NCBI GenBank assembly: GCA_902386085.1
Contig: CABMIA010000196.1
Coordinates: 1-7,891, forward strand
Direction: 5' to 3'
DNA length: 7,891 nt
DNA from: an uncultured archaeon
Lineage (GTDB): Archaea; Halobacteriota; Methanosarcinia; Methanosarcinales; Methanoperedenaceae
Each line of letters begins with the position of its first letter. The stretch's first letter is position 1. The notes under the pieces are model-generated. The model searched no databases. It worked only from the letters and a program-made list of their open reading frames with translations, and was not told the DNA's origin. The translations under genes and the position numbers were made by a program. Of this stretch, positions 1-5,866 are shown piece by piece.

Positions 1-111
1 ATCGAGAATTTGTTCATTTATAGGCAATTTATCTAAATCGAACATTTTATTGTACTCTTCAAATGTTCGTCCTATCAAAACAATATTTTTTAGGTTCAAT
101 TGCTTATCCAT
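1..111 (-). CDS. Probable SAM-dependent methyltransferase, N-terminal part (cut by window edge)
   Basis: A leftward reading frame opens with ATG at 111 and stays open for 37 codons to the window edge. It begins MDKQLNLKNIVLIG, continues RTFEEYNKMFDLD and ends ..NEQILD at the boundary. The pattern 'GRTFEEY..MF.L' followed by 'ILD' is, from memory of the family, the start of a group of class I SAM-dependent methyltransferases in which 'ILD' opens the glycine-rich SAM-binding motif; that motif itself lies outside the window. A weak GAGA ribosome binding site precedes the ATG. The start is only 16 nt after the trpD stop, so the two genes are probably co-transcribed. The substrate cannot be told. 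The gene is moderately sure; the family rests on a short stretch. Confidence 0.55.
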   Translation of the reverse strand, partial: MDKQLNLKNIVLIGRTFEEYNKMFDLDKLPINEQILD

Positions 112-127
112 ATTCTCTAAAATCAAA

Positions 128-1156
128 TTATAAAAAACGCCCAAGTTTTTCCTGGTCACCCGCTGCCCCCACAAAGTCTTTCAGCTTATCCAGGGCTTTG
201 CCGTTATCAATTGCATGGTTCGCCAATGCTATCCCGGCTGCCAGTGTTTCTGCTTTCCCGCCAACAAGGAGAGCCGCGCCAGCATTGATGGCAATGATAT
301 CGCGTTTTGCCCCTTTTTTCCCTTTTAAGATCTCCACGATATCCCGTGCGTTTTCTTCTGGTGTGCCGCCTGCGATATCGCCAGCGGTGGCGCGCCTGAT
401 ACCCAGCTTCTCAGGCGTCACGGAATATTTGGTGAGACTGCCGTTGTTCAATTCCACTATCCGTGTCTCTCCTGTGTTTGAAATCTCGTCCATGCCGCTT
501 CCGTGAACCACAAGCGCCTTTTTGGTGCCAAGGATATTCAGCACCGATGCCACAGGCTCGCACAGGGAAGCGTCAAAGACACCGATCACCTGCGCCTTTG
601 CATTTGCAGGATTGGTAAGCGGCCCAAGGATATTGAAAACTGTCCTGAAACCCAGGTCGCGCCTGATCTGCGCCACGCGCTTCATCGAGGGATGAAATAC
701 AGGTGCAAGCATGAACCCGATGCCCACTTTCTCGATGGTCATTTCAACGTCCCGGGGAGATGAGTCTATCTTTACCCCGAGCTCTCTTAGCACATCGGCG
801 CTTCCTGATTTTGATGTGATGGAATAATTGCCGTGCTTTGCGACAGGAACGTTGCAGGCAGCAGCCACGAGCGCTGCGCCGGTGCTCACGTTGATAGTAC
901 CTGTTGAATCGCCTCCAGTACCGCACGTATCCACAAGCGTCCCATGAACTTTCGGGTTTATGATATTGGCGGCTTTCTTCATACCAAGCGCAAGTCCAGC
1001 AATTTCTGCAGGCGTTTCACCTTTCAGTTTCAGCGCCGTCAAAAAAGCCGCTATCTGCGCATCGGTCGCTTCGGTGAAGATTTTTGATATTGCAAGCTGC
1101 GCCTCTTCTGTAGTCAGGCTCTGCTTTTGGATGAGTTTCTGGATATATTCTTTCAT
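128..1156 (-). CDS. trpD: Anthranilate phosphoribosyltransferase TrpD
   Basis: Transfers phosphoribose from PRPP to anthranilate, the second committed step of tryptophan synthesis, in the cytoplasm. The 342-residue product is full length for the family (about 330-345). Visible features: an N-terminal helical domain; the PRPP-binding GTGGD at residues 79-83; KHGN at 107-110, followed by SKSGSADVL; the RRDLGFRTVFN block at 165-175 and LGPLTNPA; and the metal-binding Asp-Glu pair in GMDEI at 223-224. An upstream in-frame ATG at 1273 would add 39 residues unlike any TrpD N-terminus and would start beyond the promoter, so the ATG at 1156 is preferred. No other trp gene is adjacent: downstream is a methyltransferase, upstream a divergent exported protein. 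The promoter carries TGTACA boxes suggesting tryptophan-responsive repression. The identification is secure. Confidence 0.96.
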   Translation of the reverse strand: MKEYIQKLIQKQSLTTEEAQLAISKIFTEATDAQIAAFLTALKLKGETPAEIAGLALGMKKAANIINPKVHGTLVDTCGTGGDSTGTINVSTGAALVAAACNVPVAKHGNYSITSKSGSADVLRELGVKIDSSPRDVEMTIEKVGIGFMLAPVFHPSMKRVAQIRRDLGFRTVFNILGPLTNPANAKAQVIGVFDASLCEPVASVLNILGTKKALVVHGSGMDEISNTGETRIVELNNGSLTKYSVTPEKLGIRRATAGDIAGGTPEENARDIVEILKGKKGAKRDIIAINAGAALLVGGKAETLAAGIALANHAIDNGKALDKLKDFVGAAGDQEKLGRFL

Positions 1157-1165
1157 AACTATCAC

Positions 1166-1201
1166 TGTACAATTTTGTACATTAATGTATAAACGAGTAC
1201 A
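1166..1201 (-). promoter_or_regulatory. Array of four TRP-box-like hexamers at 10-bp spacing upstream of trpD
   Basis: Exact TGTACA hexamers sit at 1166-1171 and 1176-1181. Near matches TGTATA at 1186-1191 and AGTACA at 1196-1201 continue the same 10-bp step, so all four face one side of the helix. TGTACA is the hexamer known as the TRP box, bound by TrpY, the archaeal tryptophan-dependent repressor described in Methanothermobacter. The array fills the space between the trpD TATA box and the leader, covering the expected transcription start near 1182. A bound protein would therefore block initiation. The repeats are directly visible; assignment to a TrpY-like protein is inference, and no trpY gene is in the window. 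Confidence 0.6.
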
Positions 1202-1204
1202 TTG

Positions 1205-1218
1205 TATATAAACATTAC
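1205..1218 (-). promoter_or_regulatory. Archaeal promoter (BRE and TATA box) of trpD
   Basis: On the minus strand the sequence reads TTTATATA at 1212-1205, a near-ideal archaeal TATA box. It is preceded by CGTAATG, which fits the purine/AA pattern of a TFB recognition element. The predicted start of transcription is about 26 bp downstream, near 1182, giving a leader of roughly 26 nt before the trpD ATG at 1156. A GTGAT stretch just upstream of the ATG can serve as ribosome binding site. Read on the plus strand the same box is TATATAAA and might also serve the divergent gene, but its plus-strand BRE is poor. Confidence 0.6.
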
Positions 1219-1224
1219 GTGATG

Positions 1225-1252
1225 TTTTAATATGAGAAATGCGTAAGAGGGT
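1225..1252 (+). promoter_or_regulatory. Candidate promoter and ribosome binding site of the exported-protein gene
   Basis: TTTTAATA at 1225-1232 is a TATA-like element, but it would start transcription almost at the ATG. The alternative is the plus-strand reading of the box at 1205-1212, which predicts a start near 1234 and a leader of about 20 nt. That leader would include the purine-rich GAGGGTG at 1247-1252 just before the start codon. The second option explains the ribosome binding site better; the sequence alone does not decide. Confidence 0.35.
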
Positions 1253-1254
1253 GC

Positions 1255-2130
1255 ATGAAAAAGCAGGATGCATACAAATTACTCGCAGCTTTTATGATTT
1301 TAATCATGATAATCGTGCCTGTGGCTTATGTAATGACAAGCCCGAGAAGTGATATCAACCAGGAAACCCAGAATCCCTCATCCGGGCAGGAGAAGTATAA
1401 TCCTGATCTATGGGTCATAAACCAGCCATTCTATTCCATTTCGGATGCTCTGAATATGACGCCTGTTGGAGCAATTTCGGCTTCCTATGCGGATCTTGAA
1501 AGCATGACGCCTCAGATGGTGCAGTGGACAAAAAGTGTATTACCGGTAAACGAAGTGGATTCGCTTTACAAGTCAAATACTACAAAAATGTATTATGCAA
1601 CTTTGCCGAGCCCGAAAGAAGGTGTTCCAAACTTCCTTCTACTGAGCACGATGTTTCCTGAAAAAAATGATTTTGATTATATCGTATTGCCCAATACAAC
1701 CAATATACTCAGAAGACAGGATACAGGGGCCATAAATATACTGGGAAATCCAATTATATATACTGTAAACGATAAAACTACGGTTGATGTCCTGACTATT
1801 ATCAATAGTCTGAATAAAACAAATACTTCCTATGACAAATATCAAGGCCTTCTCAGCAATGTTGATGAAGCACCGTTCCAGGAAATAAATTCCAATGTGA
1901 CTTTCGCAGACCAATTTTATATGGGTGTTAAAGAAACCAGTGGAAATTACGAAAGAACTACAGTCTACTTGAATGCAAACTCGAGTACCCTCAAAAAACT
2001 TAACCAGTTAAAAACCGGCAGCACACAAAAAGGTTTTGCCCAATACTCTATAATACGGAACGGAAACTATACTGTGGTTAAAATAGGCGGACCTGACATG
2101 TTCACAGTATTGAGCGAAGAAAGCTCTTAA
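1255..2130 (+). CDS. Membrane-anchored exported protein of unknown function, rich in N-glycosylation sequons
   Basis: A 291-residue protein I do not recognise. Residues 1-8 are lysine-containing. A hydrophobic segment at about 9-28 (LLAAFMILIMIIVPVAYVM) is either an uncleaved signal anchor or a signal peptide. A Ser/Pro/Asn-rich linker (about 29-50) leads into a domain of mixed beta-type character ending in DMFTVLSEESS. There are eight Asn-X-Ser/Thr sequons (N67, N108, N147, N187, N190, N214, N242, N271), all after the membrane segment, which fits an exported, glycosylated surface protein. No cysteines or catalytic motif stand out. The gene is more AT-rich than the ribosomal operon beside it. 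It is divergent from trpD and followed by the L7Ae operon, which has its own promoter. The reading frame is very likely real; the function is unknown. Confidence 0.8.
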   Translation: MKKQDAYKLLAAFMILIMIIVPVAYVMTSPRSDINQETQNPSSGQEKYNPDLWVINQPFYSISDALNMTPVGAISASYADLESMTPQMVQWTKSVLPVNEVDSLYKSNTTKMYYATLPSPKEGVPNFLLLSTMFPEKNDFDYIVLPNTTNILRRQDTGAINILGNPIIYTVNDKTTVDVLTIINSLNKTNTSYDKYQGLLSNVDEAPFQEINSNVTFADQFYMGVKETSGNYERTTVYLNANSSTLKKLNQLKTGSTQKGFAQYSIIRNGNYTVVKIGGPDMFTVLSEESS

Positions 2131-2137
2131 GCACAAA

Positions 2138-2144
2138 TTATATA
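2138..2144 (+). promoter_or_regulatory. Candidate TATA box of the L7Ae-S28e-L24e-Ndk operon
   Basis: TTATATA at 2138-2144, preceded by the A-rich CACAAA, is the best TATA/BRE candidate before rpl7ae. It predicts transcription from about 2167 and a leader near 50 nt that would include the candidate kink-turn. A second T/A-rich element, TTTTAA at 2173-2178, would instead start transcription around 2201 and exclude half of that structure. Confidence 0.45.
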
Positions 2145-2189
2145 CAGACCTATGCCGTAGTGAGGCCGATACTTTTAACAAATGAATAA

Positions 2190-2208
2190 TGAAGGAAATT
2201 ATTCCTGA
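2190..2208 (+). promoter_or_regulatory. Candidate kink-turn (L7Ae-binding) element in the rpl7ae leader
   Basis: The RNA can form a five-pair stem, AGGAA (2193-2197) with TTCCT (2202-2206), closed by an ATTA loop. Immediately outside it, GA at 2191-2192 faces GA at 2207-2208, the tandem sheared G.A arrangement of kink-turns and of box C/D RNA (UGA..CUGA). A U at 2190 sits where the flipped-out U of the bulge is expected. The outer (C) stem is not convincing, so it may be a k-loop-like or weak element. The CUGA arm runs straight into the Shine-Dalgarno GGAG at 2210-2213. L7Ae binding kink-turns, including leader elements of its own mRNA in archaea, is known; its use here is inference. Confidence 0.4.
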
Positions 2209-2218
2209 AGGAGTTAAT

Positions 2219-2587
2219 ATGGCACAAATGTATATCAAATTTGAAGTTCCCGCAGATTTAGCCAATAAAGCTTTGGAAGCTCTTGAAATGGCGCGGGACA
2301 CCGGAAAGATCAAGAAAGGAACAAATGAAGCCACAAAGGCAATAGAACGCGGTATCGCGAAACTCGTATTGATCAGTGAGGATATTAATCCGCCTGAAAT
2401 AGTCGCGCATCTGCCTCCGCTTTGCGATGAAAAGAATACCCCTTACATATTTGTCAAGAAACAGGTAGAACTGGGCGCCGCCAGCGGATTGACCGTGGGC
2501 AGCGGGGCTGCGGCGATAATAGAACCTGGAAAAGGCAAAGAATTAGTCGAAGAAGTGGCGCAGAAAGTCCAGGCACTGAAGAAGTGA
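2219..2587 (+). CDS. rpl7ae: Ribosomal protein L7Ae (kink-turn RNA-binding protein)
   Basis: A 122-residue member of the L7Ae/L30e family and usual length for archaea. It binds kink-turns in 23S rRNA and, in archaea, is also a core subunit of box C/D and H/ACA guide RNPs and of RNase P. The RNA-contact segment [12 protein letters not shown] (about residues 34-45) and the stretch [16 protein letters not shown] are diagnostic. The start at 2219 follows a good GGAG site at 2210-2213. An in-frame ATG at 2189 lacks such a site and would add ten non-conserved residues. First gene of a four-gene operon; the next start lies 4 nt after its stop. A candidate kink-turn next to its own ribosome binding site suggests autoregulation. 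Confidence 0.96.
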   Translation: MAQMYIKFEVPADLANKALEALEMARDTGKIKKGTNEATKAIERGIAKLVLISEDINPPEIVAHLPPLCDEKNTPYIFVKKQVELGAASGLTVGSGAAAIIEPGKGKELVEEVAQKVQALKK

Positions 2588-2591
2588 GATC

Positions 2592-2807
2592 ATGGCTGAC
2601 GAAGAAACCGGATATCCTGCCGAAGTAATCGAAGTAATCGGTAAAACAGGAATGCACGGGGAAGCCATGCAAGTGCAGTGCAGGATACTCGATGGCAGGG
2701 ATAAAGGCAGGATCATTACCCGTAATGTGGTCGGCCCTATAAAAAATGGCGATATCCTGATGCTGCTTGAGACATCCCGAGAAGCCAAAAAATTAATGTC
2801 AAGGTGA
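2592..2807 (+). CDS. rps28e: Ribosomal protein S28e
   Basis: A 71-residue small-subunit protein with an S1-like OB-fold, present in archaea and eukaryotes and located near the mRNA exit region of the 30S subunit. The C-terminal signature [15 protein letters not shown] followed by ETSREAKKL (about residues 44-68) is characteristic, and the length is typical. The ATG at 2592 is preceded by GTGAGATC, in which the GTGA overlaps the L7Ae stop codon, so translation is probably coupled. It lies between L7Ae and L24e, the usual euryarchaeal order. Confidence 0.95.
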   Translation: MADEETGYPAEVIEVIGKTGMHGEAMQVQCRILDGRDKGRIITRNVVGPIKNGDILMLLETSREAKKLMSR

Positions 2808-2811
2808 GGTC

Positions 2812-3006
2812 ATGGAAAAAAGGAAATGCTCTTTTTGCGGAGGAGCAATAGAACCGGGCACAGGCAAACTCTATGCAAGAAAAGATGGAACTGTGCTGTA
2901 TTTCTGCTCATCCAAATGCCAGGGAAATTCTGACCTTGGGAGGCTGCCCCGCAAGGTACGATGGACCGAGGCCGGACGTAAAGCACGCGGGAAAACCGCG
3001 AAATAA
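2812..3006 (+). CDS. rpl24e: Ribosomal protein L24e (zinc-binding)
   Basis: A 64-residue large-subunit protein with a treble-clef zinc site: C6 and C9 in CSFC, C32 and C36 in CSSKC. The sequence after the first pair ([17 protein letters not shown]) and the basic tail ([18 protein letters not shown]) are typical of archaeal L24e. The ribosome binding site GGTGAGG contains the S28e stop codon and lies 4-8 nt before the ATG, again a coupled arrangement. All four zinc ligands are present. Confidence 0.95.
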   Translation: MEKRKCSFCGGAIEPGTGKLYARKDGTVLYFCSSKCQGNSDLGRLPRKVRWTEAGRKARGKTAK

Positions 3007-3015
3007 GGTGAAATC

Positions 3016-3465
3016 TTGGAGCGCACCTATGTCATGGTAAAACCCGATGGCGTACAGCGCGGGCTTGTAGGCGAAGTGGTAAGCAGGATCGAGAAGAGAG
3101 GACTTAAAATTGTTGCACTGCGGATGAATACCATATCTCAGGATCATGCCAGGAAACACTACGCTGAACATGCCCAGAAACCTTTTTTTAAATCATTGAT
3201 CGATTTCATAACCTCAGGGCCATCTGTTTCGATGGTTGTCGAAGGTAAGAACGCTGTCGCTGTGATGCGCTCGATTAACGGCGCTACAAATCCAGCAAAT
3301 GCTGCTACAGGCAGCATACGCGGGGATCTTGCCCTTGATACGGGACGAAATGTCGTACATGCCAGCGATTCTCCTGAGTCGGCAAAAAGGGAAATAGACA
3401 TTCATTTTAAGGAATCCGAGATAATTAATTACTCGCGTATGGATGAAACCTGGATATACGAGTAA
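3016..3465 (+). CDS. ndk: Nucleoside diphosphate kinase
   Basis: Transfers the gamma phosphate from ATP to NDPs through a phosphohistidine, balancing the NTP and dNTP pools in the cytoplasm. The 149-residue product has the N-terminal [15 protein letters not shown], the [18 protein letters not shown] segment (52-69) and the active-site motif NVVHASDS with His115. The start is TTG at 3016, chosen because GGTGA lies at the usual distance and because the encoded N-terminus matches the family; the next Met (residue 7) would cut into the core. Last gene of the L7Ae operon. In many euryarchaea infB follows ndk, but here a T-rich stretch and then the RPA gene follow. Confidence 0.95.
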   Translation: MERTYVMVKPDGVQRGLVGEVVSRIEKRGLKIVALRMNTISQDHARKHYAEHAQKPFFKSLIDFITSGPSVSMVVEGKNAVAVMRSINGATNPANAATGSIRGDLALDTGRNVVHASDSPESAKREIDIHFKESEIINYSRMDETWIYE

Positions 3466-3483
3466 AGCTTACAAACCATAAAC

Positions 3484-3491
3484 CTTTTATC
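3484..3491 (+). promoter_or_regulatory. Candidate TATA box of the RPA gene (probably leaderless mRNA)
   Basis: CTTTTATC at 3484-3491, preceded by the A-rich CATAAAC, lies about 27 bp before the ATG at 3515. This is the spacing expected for transcription starting at or next to the start codon. No Shine-Dalgarno sequence is seen before the ATG, which agrees with a leaderless transcript. Confidence 0.45.
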
Positions 3492-3496
3492 CGACC

Positions 3497-3506
3497 CTTT
3501 CTTTTT
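3497..3506 (+). terminator. Pyrimidine/T-rich stretch after ndk, possible archaeal terminator
   Basis: CTTTCTTTTT downstream of the ndk stop resembles the U-rich tracts at which archaeal RNA polymerase releases. It overlaps the RPA promoter region, so the operon transcript would end just as the next begins. No hairpin is needed or seen. Confidence 0.35.
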
Positions 3507-3514
3507 AGAATACC

Positions 3515-4639
3515 ATGGTGAGTTTCGAAGAGATTGAAGAGGTTTACAAAAAGCTTGAGGGAAAGCTCAAGCCTGATGAATTCAAGGCGAAAGTAGAAGA
3601 AAAAGTCACAATGATGAACGGCCTTTGTGACTCAAAAACCGCAGCGCTGCTTGTTGCAAACGAGTTAGGAGTAGATGAAGCCATAAAGATCAGGGATATG
3701 GCACCTGATAAGGGCAATGTGGTCTTTATCGCAAAGGTGATCTCGATTGGCGATATCAGGGAATTCTCGCGCGATAACGACACTGTTGGCCGCGTGGTTA
3801 ACCTGACGCTTGCAGATGACACTGGTTCCATCAAGGCTGCCCTGTGGGATGAAGCCTCGGACCTCGTGAAGATAGGGGATATAAAAGCAGGGCAGAGCCT
3901 CAAGGTAAAAGGATATATTAAGGAAGGGCAGCGCGGACTTGAGGTCAACGTGGGGCGCGGGGGAAGCATAGAGCATGTCAACAAAGACGTGAGCGTAAAC
4001 CTAAAACCCCTGAAAATAAGTGAAATCAAGCCCGGAATGAACGGTCTGAATATAATAGGCAAAGTTGTGGACCTGGGAACTGTGAAGACTTTCCAGCGCA
4101 AGGACGGAACAACCGGAAAAGTGAGAACTATTACGCTGGGGGATCAGACAGGCAAGATAAGGGTGACGCTGTGGGATGCAAAGGCAGATGCACCGGGTTT
4201 CAAGGCCGGGGACACGGTTGAGGTAATGAATGCCTATTCACGTGAGAATACGTTCAGCAACCAGACAGAGATCCAGTTGGGTTCGGGCGGGAGCATAGTT
4301 CTAAGCAGCGCAGCGGTTGAGTATTATGAAACCCTTACTCCAATTGCAGATATCGGGATCAACTCGGCATACAGCGTTGGAGGTTTTGTCTCTGGGATCG
4401 ATGAGATAAGGGAATTCGAGCGCCAGGACGGCACAAAGAGCAAAGTCTCGAACATCTATGTCTCTGATGATACAGGGCGCATAAAAGTGGCGCTGTGGGG
4501 CGAACATGCAGAGCTTGTAAATGAACTCGACATAGGGAGCGAAGTACGTATTATTGACGCGTATGCGAAATCGGGCAGGAACGAGGAAGTGGAACTGAGC
4601 GCGGGCGCGCGGACACGCATACAGGTAGTGCGGAAATAA
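3515..4639 (+). CDS. Replication protein A / single-stranded DNA-binding protein with three OB-folds
   Basis: A 374-residue RPA-like protein that would coat single-stranded DNA during replication, recombination and repair. Residues 1-65 form a helical N-terminal domain (VSFEEIEEVYKKLEGKLK..). Three tandem OB-fold domains follow at about 68-155, 178-264 and 286-372. Each carries the same central strand signature: DDTGSIKAALWDEA, DQTGKIRVTLWDAKA and DDTGRIKVALWGEHA. The repeats show the architecture directly. There is a single cysteine (C38), so the C-terminal zinc finger of some archaeal RPAs is absent. Methanosarcina is known to hold several RPAs of differing OB number; this resembles the multi-OB RPA1 type with three rather than four folds. 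It lies directly before radA, its functional partner, each with its own promoter. Confidence 0.9.
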   Translation: MVSFEEIEEVYKKLEGKLKPDEFKAKVEEKVTMMNGLCDSKTAALLVANELGVDEAIKIRDMAPDKGNVVFIAKVISIGDIREFSRDNDTVGRVVNLTLADDTGSIKAALWDEASDLVKIGDIKAGQSLKVKGYIKEGQRGLEVNVGRGGSIEHVNKDVSVNLKPLKISEIKPGMNGLNIIGKVVDLGTVKTFQRKDGTTGKVRTITLGDQTGKIRVTLWDAKADAPGFKAGDTVEVMNAYSRENTFSNQTEIQLGSGGSIVLSSAAVEYYETLTPIADIGINSAYSVGGFVSGIDEIREFERQDGTKSKVSNIYVSDDTGRIKVALWGEHAELVNELDIGSEVRIIDAYAKSGRNEEVELSAGARTRIQVVRK

Positions 4640-4682
4640 CACTGAAAACACTGAATATTAGTTTCACCCCGCTCTGGCAAGG

Positions 4683-4690
4683 TATATAAC
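4683..4690 (+). promoter_or_regulatory. TATA box of radA
   Basis: TATATAAC at 4683-4690 in the 121-bp gap between RPA and radA. Transcription would begin near 4711 and give a leader of about 50 nt ending in the GGAG ribosome binding site at 4750-4753. The gap also shows a small tandem duplication of AACACTGAA just after the RPA stop. Confidence 0.5.
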
Positions 4691-4693
4691 ATC

Positions 4694-4748
4694 GTGTGAA
4701 GATTGAAAGTGTGATAATTGTGCACCAAGCATCGATTAAAACGTGCAC
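4694..4748 (+). repeat. Small repeats between the radA TATA box and start codon
   Basis: GTGTGA occurs at 4694-4699 and 4709-4714 within an imperfect 15-nt tandem unit. The palindromic hexamer GTGCAC occurs at 4720-4725 and 4743-4748. In RNA the two GTGCAC copies could pair into a six-base-pair stem with a 17-nt loop ending just before the GGAG site. Whether these bind a regulator or form RNA structure cannot be told. Confidence 0.35.
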
Positions 4749-4760
4749 TGGAGAAACAAT

Positions 4761-5738
4761 ATGGCAGAAAGAAAGGGATTAGAAGATCTACCGGGCGTTG
4801 GGCCCGCGACAGCAGATAAATTGAAAGAAGCAGGTTACGGCTCGATCGAAGCTATAGCAGTATCGTCGTCCTCCGAACTTGCAAGTATTGCGGAGATCGG
4901 CGAATCAACCGCGCAGAAGATCATCAACGCGGCGCGCCAGGCTGCTGATGTCGGAGGTTTTGAGACAGGTGACCTGGTGCTTGAGCGGCGAAAGCTCGTT
5001 GGAAAACTCAGCTTCGGCACAAAGGCTTTTGACGACCTGATGGGCGGGGGTGTCGAGACCCAGGCAATAACCGAATTCTACGGTGAGTTCGGCTCAGGGA
5101 AGACACAGGTGGGGCACCAGATGGCTGTGAACGCGCAACTGCCTGCCAGCGAAGGTGGTCTTGACGGCTCAGTTATTATCATTGACACGGAGAACACATT
5201 TCGGCCTGAGAGAATAACCCAGATGGTAAAGGGGTTATCTGCGAAAAAAGGCGTGGATTACGATCCTGAAGAGTTCCTGAAGAATATACATGTGGCAAAG
5301 GCATACAATTCAAATCATCAGATATTGCTTGTGGATACCGCCAACGACCTTGCGAACAAATTAAAGGATTCGGATAAACCTGTACGTTTGCTCATAGTTG
5401 ATTCTCTGACAGCACATTTCAGGGCAGAGTACGTGGGCAGGGGTACGCTGGCTGACAGGCAGCAGAAGCTTAACAAGCACATGCATGAGTTGATGAAGTT
5501 CGGAACCTTGTACAACGCTGCAATCCTCGTGACCAACCAGGTGATGGCCAAACCTGATGCGTTCTTCGGCGATCCCACCAAACCCATAGGCGGGCATATC
5601 GTGGGGCACACCGCGACGTTCAGGCTGTACCTGCGGAAATCCAAGGGAGAAAAGAGGATAGCAAGGCTTGTGGATTCGCCCAACCTTCCGGAGGGCGAGG
5701 CGATATTCTCGGTCACTACGGAAGGGCTTAAGGATTAA
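4761..5738 (+). CDS. radA: DNA repair and recombination protein RadA
   Basis: The archaeal RecA/Rad51-family recombinase: it forms an ATP-dependent filament on single-stranded DNA and carries out homologous pairing and strand exchange. The 325-residue product has an N-terminal helix-hairpin-helix domain ([15 protein letters not shown], 7-21). Next is the polymerisation linker with F67 in GGFETGD. The ATPase core has Walker A GEFGSGKT at 108-115, Walker B LLIVDS at 210-215, and the GG-containing segment [16 protein letters not shown] near 274-289. The start at 4761 has GGAG seven nt upstream; an in-frame GTG at 4743 lacks a site and would overlap the leader repeats. No intein or broken motif is present. 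It is preceded by RPA on the same strand but separately promoted. Confidence 0.97.
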   Translation: MAERKGLEDLPGVGPATADKLKEAGYGSIEAIAVSSSSELASIAEIGESTAQKIINAARQAADVGGFETGDLVLERRKLVGKLSFGTKAFDDLMGGGVETQAITEFYGEFGSGKTQVGHQMAVNAQLPASEGGLDGSVIIIDTENTFRPERITQMVKGLSAKKGVDYDPEEFLKNIHVAKAYNSNHQILLVDTANDLANKLKDSDKPVRLLIVDSLTAHFRAEYVGRGTLADRQQKLNKHMHELMKFGTLYNAAILVTNQVMAKPDAFFGDPTKPIGGHIVGHTATFRLYLRKSKGEKRIARLVDSPNLPEGEAIFSVTTEGLKD

Positions 5739-5740
5739 GT

Positions 5741-5818
5741 GGTATAATTGATCAATTAGTTCGTTAGAAGGGTATAATTAAAAAACGAACCGCAGATGAA
5801 CGCAGATTAGTTGTTCGT
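5741..5818. repeat. Compact cluster of direct and inverted repeats between radA and the phosphatase gene
   Basis: Several exact short repeats are packed in 78 bp. GGTATAATT occurs at 5741-5749 and again at 5771-5779, exactly 30 bp apart. A perfect 14-bp palindrome, TAATTGATCAATTA, spans 5745-5758. GTTCGTT at 5759-5765 is the inverse of AACGAAC at 5784-5790, which also matches GTTCGT at 5813-5818, so two mutually exclusive hairpins are possible. Between the second pair lies the tandem CGCAGATGAA / CGCAGATTAG (5791-5810). CGCAGATGAACGCAGAT-type units are, from memory, dispersed short repeats in many genomes. The role is unknown: it could be a regulatory leader, the radA transcript end or a small non-coding repeat. 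Confidence 0.55.
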
Positions 5819-5866
5819 GTATGGCGTTTAATGGTGGTTTTTGTATATAAGAGGAAGTATATAATA

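Noticed and set aside
63..506. Rightward 147-codon open frame opposite trpD
   Set aside because: It lies antisense to a secure trpD, has Ser/Pro-rich composition of an antisense frame and shows no recognisable domain.
1157..1273. N-terminal extension of TrpD to the upstream in-frame ATG at 1273
   Set aside because: It would pass through the TATA box and the TGTACA boxes, and the encoded 39 residues (Cys/Ile/Arg-rich) are unlike TrpD; the ATG at 1156 fits the family length.
3544..4101. Leftward 185-codon open frame within the RPA gene
   Set aside because: It is fully antisense to the OB-fold coding region, rich in Ser/Pro/Thr and without a recognisable motif; explained as an antisense frame.
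5844..5850. TATATAA as promoter of the phosphatase gene
   Set aside because: It is too close to the start codon: transcription would begin inside the gene, beyond the ATG needed for motif I.
5831..5866. Earlier ATG for the phosphatase gene at 5831
   Set aside because: It would add MVVFVYKRKYII, absent from the family, and contains the GAGGAAG ribosome binding site used by the ATG at 5867.
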